DNA from: an uncultured Oscillospiraceae bacterium
GTDB taxonomy: Bacteria > Bacillota > Clostridia > Oscillospirales > Oscillospiraceae
Assembly: GCA_900754965.1 (NCBI GenBank)
Contig: CAAEEO010000024.1
Span: 1 to 13,446, forward strand
Direction: 5' to 3'
Length of the DNA stretch: 13,446 nucleotides
Shown: piece by piece, positions 6,933-12,786 of the stretch
How positions within the stretch are numbered: position 1 is the first letter of the stretch
How the letters are laid out: each line of letters begins with the position of its first letter
Translations under genes and position numbers: made by a program
Notes under the pieces: generated by a model
Database searches by the model: none
Told to the model about the DNA's origin: nothing
The model's input: only the letters and a program-made list of their open reading frames with translations

Positions 6933-8169
6933 AAAATCAGGTATCTTCTACGGCTGGTGGATCGTTGTCGTCTGTACCCTGATCATGGCAACGTTTTTCA
7001 CACTGCTCCTGTCCTGTATCAGCCTGTTTGTTGTGCCGATCACAGAAGATTTGGGAATCAGCCGCAGTGCCTTCGGCACATTTAGCACCATCATGTCTAT
7101 TCTCGGTATGATTCTCTCACCTGTGGCCGGCAAAGTGCTTGCTACCAAAAATACCAGGCTCATTATGTCCACCTGCCTGCTCATTGGCGTGCTGGGATAT
7201 ACGGCCTTGTCGTTTGTGAGCAATGTGGTCATGCTGTATGTACTGGCGGTGATCATTGGCTTTGGCAGCGCATTTTCTACCACGGTCCCAATCGCAATTC
7301 TTTTGACGAAGTGGTTCGTGAAAAGTAGAGGAACGGCCATGAGCATCACATTTGCCGGCAGCAGTATCGGCGCGATGATCCTCTCCCCGATTATTACGAA
7401 AATCATCACGGCCTTTGGCTGGCGGATGGCGTTCCGGTTCTTGGGACTGGGGATGTTGGTGGTCTTGGTACCGATGGCATTTTTGATTCTGCGGAACAGC
7501 CCGGCGGATAAGGGTCTGACTGCGCTGGGGGCAGAAGAGATGTCATCTGATGCCCAGGAGACAGTGGTGGAAACTGGTCTGCCGCTGAAAACCTTGCAGA
7601 AAAAGCCGGTGTTTTGGATCTATGTCCTGGGAATTTTTGTGATGCTGCTGACCATGGGAGCAATGTATCACATGGCAGCGCATGTGGTGGGCATCGGTAT
7701 GAGCGCCGATACGGCGGCCAAATTTGTGTCCATTTACAGTCTGGTGGCCATTTTCGGAAAGCTGCTGATGGGAAGGGTGTTCGACAAATTCGGTGTAAAA
7801 GCGGGAATCCTGCTGGGAACGGTGAGCATGGGACTGACTTTTGTGTTCCTGCTGATCGCGAAGTCTTTTGCATTGCTGTTGGTGGTGGCACTGTTCTATG
7901 GTCTGGGCAGTGCGCACGGAACGATTTTCCCGCCGACACTGACTTCCCGTCTGTTCGGTACCAAGTATTACGGGGAGACATTTGGCTTTGTCAATGCGTT
8001 TGCCAGCCTTTCCATGGCGGTGAACAATCTGGTGATGGCGGCAGCCTATGATGCCACCGGAACCTATACCCTGGCGTGGATTTTTGGCTTGTGTGCTGCG
8101 GTTGTGGCGACAGTACTCCTGTTCATTTCTGTCAGCGGCGCCAAAAAACTGGAAAATGAAACTGTATAG
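6922..8169 (+). CDS. MFS transporter, oxalate/formate-antiporter- or MCT-like (415 aa)
   Basis: An integral membrane secondary transporter with about 12 hydrophobic segments in two halves. The N-terminus YGWWIVVVC (10-18) is typical of the monocarboxylate / oxalate-formate antiporter side of the MFS. GKVLATKN (70-77) occupies the usual loop between helices 2 and 3, with the equivalent GRVFDKFG in the second half (about 281-288). The central cytoplasmic loop covers about 193-225. There are few charges in the membrane, and the length is normal. AAGGAG (6909-6914) lies 7 bases before the ATG. It is the last gene of the ene-reductase/SDR unit and ends before a terminator at 8289-8328, so it probably moves the substrate or product, likely an organic anion. 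That assignment is inference. Direction and substrate are unknown. Confidence 0.85.
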   Translation: MENKKSGIFYGWWIVVVCTLIMATFFTLLLSCISLFVVPITEDLGISRSAFGTFSTIMSILGMILSPVAGKVLATKNTRLIMSTCLLIGVLGYTALSFVSNVVMLYVLAVIIGFGSAFSTTVPIAILLTKWFVKSRGTAMSITFAGSSIGAMILSPIITKIITAFGWRMAFRFLGLGMLVVLVPMAFLILRNSPADKGLTALGAEEMSSDAQETVVETGLPLKTLQKKPVFWIYVLGIFVMLLTMGAMYHMAAHVVGIGMSADTAAKFVSIYSLVAIFGKLLMGRVFDKFGVKAGILLGTVSMGLTFVFLLIAKSFALLLVVALFYGLGSAHGTIFPPTLTSRLFGTKYYGETFGFVNAFASLSMAVNNLVMAAAYDATGTYTLAWIFGLCAAVVATVLLFISVSGAKKLENETV

Positions 8170-8288
8170 TTTGGATTGAGAGAACTTCTATAAAATGTAT
8201 TCTACGGCGTATGGGCAAACTCTCCTTCGATTTTTGTGAACAGACTTCCTTTCATCTTCATTCCATGGCCTGTGCGTCGAATAGAATC

Positions 8289-8328
8289 GGCCTCCGCAGC
8301 ATTTTTGCTGCGGAGGCCATATTTTTTG
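8289..8328 (+). terminator. Intrinsic terminator of the reductase/SDR/transporter unit
   Basis: GGCCTCCGCAGC (8289-8300) pairs with GCTGCGGAGGCC (8307-8318), a perfect 12-bp stem with a 6-nt loop, followed by ATATTTTTTG. Bases 8170-8288, between the transporter stop and this hairpin, hold nothing else that I can recognise. Confidence 0.9.
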
Positions 8329-8350
8329 TTTACCGATATGCGGAAAAACT

Positions 8351-8394
8351 ATAAAACAAAAACAGCCCCGGAATCATCAGATTCCGAGGCTGTT
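8351..8394 (-). terminator. Intrinsic terminator of tRNA-Arg
   Basis: On the minus strand, bases 8394-8380 pair with 8375-8361: a 15-bp stem with one U-G pair and a 4-nt loop, followed by TTTGTTTTATAG. It starts directly at the CCA end of the tRNA. Confidence 0.88.
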
Positions 8395-8470
8395 GGCACG
8401 CCGTAAGAGATTCGAACTCCTGACCTTCTGGTCCGTAGCCAGACGCTCTATCCAGCTGAGCTAACGGCGC
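8394..8470 (-). tRNA. tRNA-Arg, anticodon ACG
   Basis: The 77-nt gene folds as a standard cloverleaf. The acceptor GCGCCGT/ACGGCGT has 7 pairs, the first a G-U. The D-arm is GCTC/GAGC. The anticodon arm is TCTGG-CTACGGA-CCAGA with anticodon ACG at the expected loop positions. The T-arm is AGGAG-TTCGAAT-CTCTT, with discriminator G and encoded CCA. It reads CGU (and CGC/CGA if A34 is converted to inosine, as is known for this tRNA). It has its own promoter and terminator, so it is a single-gene unit. Confidence 0.97.
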
Positions 8471-8492
8471 ACACGATTTTGAGTGCTTTAGT

Positions 8493-8521
8493 ATAATAGC
8501 ACAGCTGAAAAGAAATTGCAA
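8493..8521 (-). promoter_or_regulatory. Promoter of tRNA-Arg
   Basis: On the minus strand, TTGCAA (8521-8516), a 17-base spacer and TATTAT (8498-8493) lie 23 bases upstream of the mature tRNA 5' end. Spacing and sequence are close to sigma-A consensus. Confidence 0.75.
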
Positions 8522-8524
8522 GCC

Positions 8525-8572
8525 TTTTTTACAAAAAATGTAAAAAACTTTTTAGGCCGGGAAAAAGACCGG
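8525..8572 (-). terminator. AT-rich inverted repeats, possible weak terminator of the YtxH-like gene
   Basis: TTTTTTACA (8525-8533) and TGTAAAAAA (8539-8547) form a 9-bp AT-only stem. Just upstream on the minus strand, CTTTTT and AAAAAG flank CCCGGCCT and are followed by TTTTTT. Either could end transcription from the small minus-strand gene. Both are weak. Confidence 0.35.
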
Positions 8573-8585
8573 GAGATCGGCGGAA

Positions 8586-8756
8586 TTACCAGCCCAGAGC
8601 AGCCTCGATATCCTCCAGAACATCCCCCACGGCCTGCAGGGCCTTGCTGACGGTGTGCTTACCCGGTTTCTTCTGGGGTGCCAGCATCATGCCTACGCCG
8701 GCGCCGACCATCAGCCCCAGGCCCAATCCCTTGACAAGATTCATCTGCTTGTTCAT
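8586..8756 (-). CDS. Small YtxH-like membrane protein (56 aa)
   Basis: The open frame extends upstream to 8852, but the ATG at 8756 is the likely start because AAAAGGAGG (8772-8764) sits 7 bases before it. Residues 8-26 form one glycine-rich hydrophobic segment (GLGLGLMVGAGVGMMLAP) ending in APQKKPGK, the layout seen in small YtxH-type proteins. The C-terminal half (about 35-56) is a short amphipathic, acidic segment. The role is unknown; such proteins are often linked to envelope or stress functions, but nothing here shows that. It is divergent from the ymdB operon, and its 3' side faces the tRNA-Arg gene. Confidence 0.65.
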   Translation of the reverse strand: MNKQMNLVKGLGLGLMVGAGVGMMLAPQKKPGKHTVSKALQAVGDVLEDIEAALGW

Positions 8757-8812
8757 ATCTGTTCCTCCTTTTGAATTCGTCGCATTTATTATGTGCATTC
8801 GGGGCAATAATA

Positions 8813-8821
8813 TGGTACAAT
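8813..8821 (+). promoter_or_regulatory. Candidate extended -10 promoter of the ymdB operon
   Basis: TGG-TACAAT (8813-8821) is an extended -10 element about 60 bases before the ymdB ATG. The matching -35 region is poor. It is the only reasonable candidate I see in the 125-base divergent gap. Confidence 0.4.
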
Positions 8822-8881
8822 CAGTGATTAGAAATCTTTTCCAATGGATCAAAACCGTTTTTTGAAATAAAGGAGCATTTT

Positions 8882-9655
8882 ATGTTAGTCAACATTCTTG
8901 CAGTGGGCGATGTGTGCGGCACGGTGGGACTGGATTTCCTGCACCGGCGGCTGAAGGAATTCAAACAGGAGCGGGAGATTCGGTTCTGTGTGGTCAATGG
9001 GGAAAATGCCAATGTGGTGGGCGTGACGCCCAAACAGTGCGATTCTATCCTCCGGGCAGGCGCGGATGTGATCACCCTAGGAAACCATACCTGGACGCGG
9101 TGGGAATTGCAGCCGTATCTGGACGAGTCTGTGCGGGTGATTCGCCCGGCAAACTTTGCGCCCCAGTGTCCGGGAGTGGGCAGTGTGGTGCTGAATACTG
9201 AATTTGGCCGGGTGTGCGTGATGAATCTGATGGGCCGGTTCGGTCTGGACAGCAACACGGACAATCCCTTCGTGGTGGTGGACGATATGATGCAGCATAC
9301 CCAGGCGGACATCATTCTGGTGGATTTTCATGCGGAGGCCACCAGTGAAAAAATCGCTATGGGGTATTTTCTGGACGGACGGGCCAGCGCGGTCTGGGGA
9401 ACCCACACCCATGTGCAGACTTCGGATGCCTGTGTGCTGCCGGAGGGAACGGGATATATCACAGATCTGGGAATGACGGGGCCGATTCGTTCCGTGATTG
9501 GAATCACACCAGATCAGAGCATCGGGAAATTCTTGGGAGATCCCCCCAGACGGTATGAGCCGGCCTCCGGCCCGGCAAAACTGGAGGGCGCGATCTTTAC
9601 CATCGACACGGAAACCGGGAAATGTGTGGCTGCGGAAAGTGTGCGGCTGACCTGA
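8882..9655 (+). CDS. ymdB: YmdB-family metallophosphoesterase (2',3'-cyclic nucleotide phosphodiesterase)
   Basis: A cytoplasmic di-metal phosphoesterase of the YmdB family (about 260-265 residues; here 257). In Bacillus it hydrolyses 2',3'-cyclic nucleotides and affects biofilm and sporulation gene expression. The metal ligands are visible: D10 (GDVCG), E41-N42 (NGENAN), N68-H69 (LGNHTW), H150 (DFHAE), H175 and H177 (GTHTHV). The 'DLGMTGP' and 'F..G.P.R.EPASG' segments near the C-terminus are also typical. AAAGGAG lies just before the ATG at 8882. Its stop overlaps the start of the SbcD-like gene by one base (TGATG), so the two are translationally coupled. In Bacillus the gene is next to the RNase Y gene; here it instead leads a pair of DNA-repair-like genes. 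Confidence 0.93.
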   Translation: MLVNILAVGDVCGTVGLDFLHRRLKEFKQEREIRFCVVNGENANVVGVTPKQCDSILRAGADVITLGNHTWTRWELQPYLDESVRVIRPANFAPQCPGVGSVVLNTEFGRVCVMNLMGRFGLDSNTDNPFVVVDDMMQHTQADIILVDFHAEATSEKIAMGYFLDGRASAVWGTHTHVQTSDACVLPEGTGYITDLGMTGPIRSVIGITPDQSIGKFLGDPPRRYEPASGPAKLEGAIFTIDTETGKCVAAESVRLT

Positions 9656-10758
9656 TGAGTGTGCGGATTTTACACGGTGCCGACCTGCATCTGGACACTG
9701 CCTTTGAGGGACTGCCGGAGGAACTGGCGGTTCGGCGCCGGGCGGAGCAGCGGGAAATGCTGCCCCGATTGGTGCAACTGGTGAAACGCCATGGATGTCA
9801 CGCAGTGCTGCTGGCGGGGGATCTGTTTGACGGGCCGAAGGTCTATGCGGAAACGATTACAGCGGTGGAACAGGCTTTGGCGGAGATGGAAGTCCCGGTG
9901 CTGATTGCGCCGGGAAACCACGATTATTACCGGGCGGGCTGCATCTATGACCGGCTGAACCTGCCGGACAATGTGCAGCTGTTCCACAGCAATACCATTT
10001 CCTGCCTGCCGTTCCCGGCGCTGGGACTGCGGGTCTGGGGCGCCGGATTTACCGACAGCGTCTGCCCGCCGCTATTGGGGGCCTTTTCCCCGCCGGAAAA
10101 GGAAGAGGGCGTTGCGGATGTCCTTTGCATCCATGGAACGGTGGGCCGGGAAGGCCCGTATAACCCCATGACACCGGAACAACTGGCAGCCAGCGGCATG
10201 GACTATGTGGCCATGGGCCATGCCCATACCTGTTCCGGCCTGCAGAAAGCCGGGAACACGGCTTATCTCTGGCCGGGGGTGCCTATGGGCCGTGGGTTTG
10301 ATGAAGCGGGTGTGAAAGGTGTCGTCATTGCAGACATTGCCCCCGGAAAAGTACAGGCACATTTTGCCCCCTTAGGCGGGCGGGAATACCGGGTGCTGCC
10401 GGTGGATGTGACCGGGCAGACGGCGCTGACGGCGGTGGAGAACGCTCTGCCGGCGGGCGCGGAAAAAGACCTGGTGCGCATCGTGCTGACCGGAACGGCG
10501 GCGCAGCTGCCTCTGACGGGAGAATTGGAACAGGCACTGCGGGGTAGGGTTTGGTATTTGGAAGTGCAAAATCAGGTGTGTCTTGCCCAGGATTTGTGGG
10601 CGCGGCGGGGAGAGATGACCCTCCGAGGCCTGTTTTTGCGGAAGTTATATGACAGACTGGAGACGGCCGGCCCGGAAGAGCGGGAACTGATCGAGGCTGC
10701 CGCCCGCTGGGGCATTGCTGCATTGGACGGCGGAGAGGAGGTGAGCGCCTCATGGTAA
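9655..10758 (+). CDS. SbcD/YhaO-like DNA repair exonuclease, metallophosphoesterase fold (367 aa)
   Basis: The nuclease subunit of an Mre11/Rad50-like pair. The phosphoesterase motifs are D10-x-H12 (GADLHLD), GDLFD with D56, GNHD with N88-H89-D90, H160 (CIHGT) and GHAH with H189 and H191. The rest (about 230-367) is a less conserved capping/partner-binding region. The open frame begins at 9622, but I choose ATG 9655: the motif then starts near residue 8 as in homologues, and the start overlaps the ymdB stop by one base. No ribosome site is visible there, consistent with coupling. The 3' end overlaps the ATPase gene by 7 bases. Length and the paired ATPase resemble B. subtilis YhaO/YhaN more than SbcD/SbcC. 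The cellular role in this organism is unproven. Confidence 0.88.
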   Translation: MSVRILHGADLHLDTAFEGLPEELAVRRRAEQREMLPRLVQLVKRHGCHAVLLAGDLFDGPKVYAETITAVEQALAEMEVPVLIAPGNHDYYRAGCIYDRLNLPDNVQLFHSNTISCLPFPALGLRVWGAGFTDSVCPPLLGAFSPPEKEEGVADVLCIHGTVGREGPYNPMTPEQLAASGMDYVAMGHAHTCSGLQKAGNTAYLWPGVPMGRGFDEAGVKGVVIADIAPGKVQAHFAPLGGREYRVLPVDVTGQTALTAVENALPAGAEKDLVRIVLTGTAAQLPLTGELEQALRGRVWYLEVQNQVCLAQDLWARRGEMTLRGLFLRKLYDRLETAGPEERELIEAAARWGIAALDGGEEVSASW

Positions 10759-12617
10759 TCCGAAAACTCACAGCCAGTTTTGGAAAGCTGCAGGGGGAAA
10801 CACTGGAATTGCAGCCGGGACTGAATGTGATTCAGGCCCCCAATGAATCGGGGAAGAGTACCTGGTGCGCCTTCATCCGTGCCATGCTGTACGGCGTGGA
10901 TTCCTCTGCCCGGGAAAAAGGCGGCGTGCTGCCGGTGAAGGTGAAATACGCCCCCTGGTCGGGCGCGCCGATGGAAGGGCAGATGGAATTGGAATGGCAG
11001 GGAAAAGAAATCACCCTGACCCGGAAAACGGCCCAGAAAAATGCGCCCATGCGGGAATTTTCCGCAGTCTATACCGGAAGTCAGCTGCCGGTGCAGGGAC
11101 TGAACGGCCGGGATGCGGGAGAACAGCTCACCGGGGCCACGGCAGAAGTCTTTGACCGCAGCGCCATGATTCGGCAGGGGGAGATCCCCGTTACAGGGTC
11201 CCCGGAGTTGGAAAAGCGGATCACTTCTCTGGTCTTTTCCGGACAGGAGGATACGGCTTTTTCCGATGGGGCGGACACCCTGCGGGCCTGGCAGCGGAAA
11301 CGGCGGCGGGCGCTGGAACAGATTGGAGAACAGCTGACGGTACAGCAGGCGGAAAACGGCGCAGAGGCGGCGCTGCAGCAGGCGCGGGAAGAAACGGCGC
11401 GGCAGTTGTCACTGGCGGAAGAGACGGTGAGGAGACTGCGGCAGGAGAGCGCAGAACTGCGGCGGCAGCAGCGGAAAGATGCGCTGCGGCAGATGTCGGA
11501 AGATAAGAACCGGAGAAACCAGGTGCAGGAGACCTATGCCTCTGCCATGGAAACGGAGCGGGCGGCGGCTGCTCGCCTGGAGGACAGTCCCTTTGCGGGC
11601 CTCAGCGGTGAAGAGGCTCGCCGCCGGGGAGAGGCCGATTTGGCCGGTGCCAGACGACTGGAACAGGAAACGGAGCAGAAACTCTCTCCGGCAGTGCTGC
11701 TGTGCCTGTTGGGATGCGTGGCCTGCCTGCTGTTGGGTATTTTCTGGAAAAAAGCGGCATGGATCGGCAGCGGCGTGTTCCTGGCCGGAGCGGCGCTTTT
11801 CTGGGGCGTGCAGAAAAAAAGCCGGGAACAGGCCCGGCAAAAACTGCGGAATCTCCTGGCCTATTACCGGGTGGATACCACAGAGGAACTGGAACTGGCG
11901 GCAGAACGCTATGTGCGGGACCACCGGCTGTGGCAGGCGGCCCGGATGGCGATGGATCAGGCCCGGCAAGAGGTGGAGGAGACCTTCACCGGACAGAGCG
12001 GCCGGGATGCGGCGATCCTGGGGGCACTGAATTTTGAAACCGGGGTCAGTGCGGCGGCCAGCGCAGGACGGCGGCTGAAACAGGCGGAAGAATTGGTGGG
12101 GGAATATCGGGCGAAACTGGCCAATCTGGACGGACAGCTGGCCCGGAGTGCCCCGGCGGCACAGCCCTCAGGGGAATTGGAACAGCGGCAGCGGCAGCTG
12201 CTGCGGGAACAGGCGGCCATCGAGTTGGCGCTCCAGACCCTGACGGAGGCGGACGAGGAGATCCAGCGGGTGTTCTCTCCCAAACTGAGCCAGGCGGTTT
12301 CCCGGATCATGGGGGGATTCACTGCCGGAAAATACGAAACGGTGACACTGGATCGGACCTTTGCGGCCCATGCCCAACAGGCGGGGGATACGGTCGCCCG
12401 CCGCAGCGGATACCTGAGCGCGGGGACGGCAGACCTGCTGTATCTGGCGGTGCGGCTGGCGGTCTGTGAGCTGCTTTTTCCTGATGGGCAGTGCCCGCTG
12501 ATTTTGGACGACTCTCTGACCAATCTGGATGCGGAGCGCCGGGACCGGGTGATGGATTATCTGGCCCAACTGGCAAAAACCAGACAGGTCATCGTGTTCT
12601 CCTGCAGCGTTTTGTGA
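10752..12617 (+). CDS. YhaN/SbcC-like SMC-type ATPase with a central membrane hairpin (621 aa)
   Basis: The ATPase partner of the nuclease just upstream. Walker A is PNESGKST (30-37), the ABC-type signature is LSAGTADLLYLAVRLA (from about 555), and Walker B plus D-loop is LILDDSLTNLD (about 583-593). Coiled coil covers about 175-305 and 360-520. Between the arms, where Rad50/SbcC carry a CXXC zinc hook, there are two hydrophobic stretches (about 312-334 and 338-356) and no hook, as in YhaN-type proteins. It is shorter than B. subtilis YhaN (over 900 residues), mainly in the coiled coil. GGAGGTGAG precedes the ATG, which overlaps the upstream gene by 7 bases. The protein ends at 'VIVFSCSVL', where relatives usually have a His or Gln after the Cys, so the last codons may be frameshifted. 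A terminator follows. Confidence 0.87.
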   Translation: MVIRKLTASFGKLQGETLELQPGLNVIQAPNESGKSTWCAFIRAMLYGVDSSAREKGGVLPVKVKYAPWSGAPMEGQMELEWQGKEITLTRKTAQKNAPMREFSAVYTGSQLPVQGLNGRDAGEQLTGATAEVFDRSAMIRQGEIPVTGSPELEKRITSLVFSGQEDTAFSDGADTLRAWQRKRRRALEQIGEQLTVQQAENGAEAALQQAREETARQLSLAEETVRRLRQESAELRRQQRKDALRQMSEDKNRRNQVQETYASAMETERAAAARLEDSPFAGLSGEEARRRGEADLAGARRLEQETEQKLSPAVLLCLLGCVACLLLGIFWKKAAWIGSGVFLAGAALFWGVQKKSREQARQKLRNLLAYYRVDTTEELELAAERYVRDHRLWQAARMAMDQARQEVEETFTGQSGRDAAILGALNFETGVSAAASAGRRLKQAEELVGEYRAKLANLDGQLARSAPAAQPSGELEQRQRQLLREQAAIELALQTLTEADEEIQRVFSPKLSQAVSRIMGGFTAGKYETVTLDRTFAAHAQQAGDTVARRSGYLSAGTADLLYLAVRLAVCELLFPDGQCPLILDDSLTNLDAERRDRVMDYLAQLAKTRQVIVFSCSVL

Positions 12618-12633
12618 GAGAAAATATCTGAAA

Positions 12634-12670
12634 AAAGGGACGGGATTCTCAAAAAGAATCCCGTCCCTTT
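12634..12670. terminator. Terminator of the ymdB-nuclease-ATPase operon
   Basis: AAAGGGACGGGATTCT (12634-12649) and AGAATCCCGTCCCTTT (12655-12670) form a 16-bp stem with a 5-nt loop. The plus-strand T-tract is short (TTT then CACG). The minus-strand reading has six T. It acts most likely on the plus strand, because no minus-strand gene approaches from the right within the window. Confidence 0.78.
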
Positions 12671-12698
12671 CACGCGTTCATACTATGCTGAGGGGTAA

Positions 12699-12740
12699 TT
12701 GACAGTGATTGTGAGTTTGCTATACTTTATGCTATATAAT
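12699..12740 (+). promoter_or_regulatory. Promoter of the secreted glycosidase-like gene
   Basis: A perfect TTGACA (12699-12704), a 16-base spacer and TATACT (12721-12726) form a strong sigma-A promoter with a start near 12733. A second perfect TATAAT lies at 12735-12740 but has no good -35. Confidence 0.78.
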
Positions 12741-12741
12741 G

Positions 12742-12767
12742 TTACCGGAATGCAGTGATTCCGGTAA
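12742..12767 (+). promoter_or_regulatory. Perfect palindrome at the 5' end of the glycosidase-like transcript
   Basis: TTACCGGAAT and ATTCCGGTAA are perfect inverted 10-bp arms around GCAGTG, starting about 9 bases after the predicted transcription start. It can be an operator for a dimeric repressor, or a 5' stem-loop protecting the message. The ribosome site AGGAG (12773-12777) lies just downstream and outside the stem. Confidence 0.55.
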
Positions 12768-12786
12768 AAGAGAGGAGTTATTGCAC

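Noticed and set aside
3094..8169. Reading the cassette as a bile-acid 7-dehydroxylation (bai) operon
   Set aside because: There is no CoA ligase, CoA transferase, 7-dehydratase or BaiG-type neighbour. The reductase and SDR families are shared with many other pathways, so the name would overclaim.
8394..8470. tRNA-Arg as the attachment site of an integrated element carrying the cassette
   Set aside because: I saw no direct repeat of the tRNA 3' end elsewhere in the window and no integrase. The tRNA has its own promoter and terminator in a normal layout.
8757..8852. Longer 88-aa version of the YtxH-like protein
   Set aside because: The extension is not hydrophobic or conserved-looking, while AAAAGGAGG sits exactly in front of the internal ATG at 8756.
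9622..9654. Upstream ATG at 9622 as the start of the SbcD-like nuclease
   Set aside because: It would overlap ymdB by 34 bases and add MCGCGKCAADL before the conserved start. The TGATG junction at 9653-9657 is the more natural coupled start.
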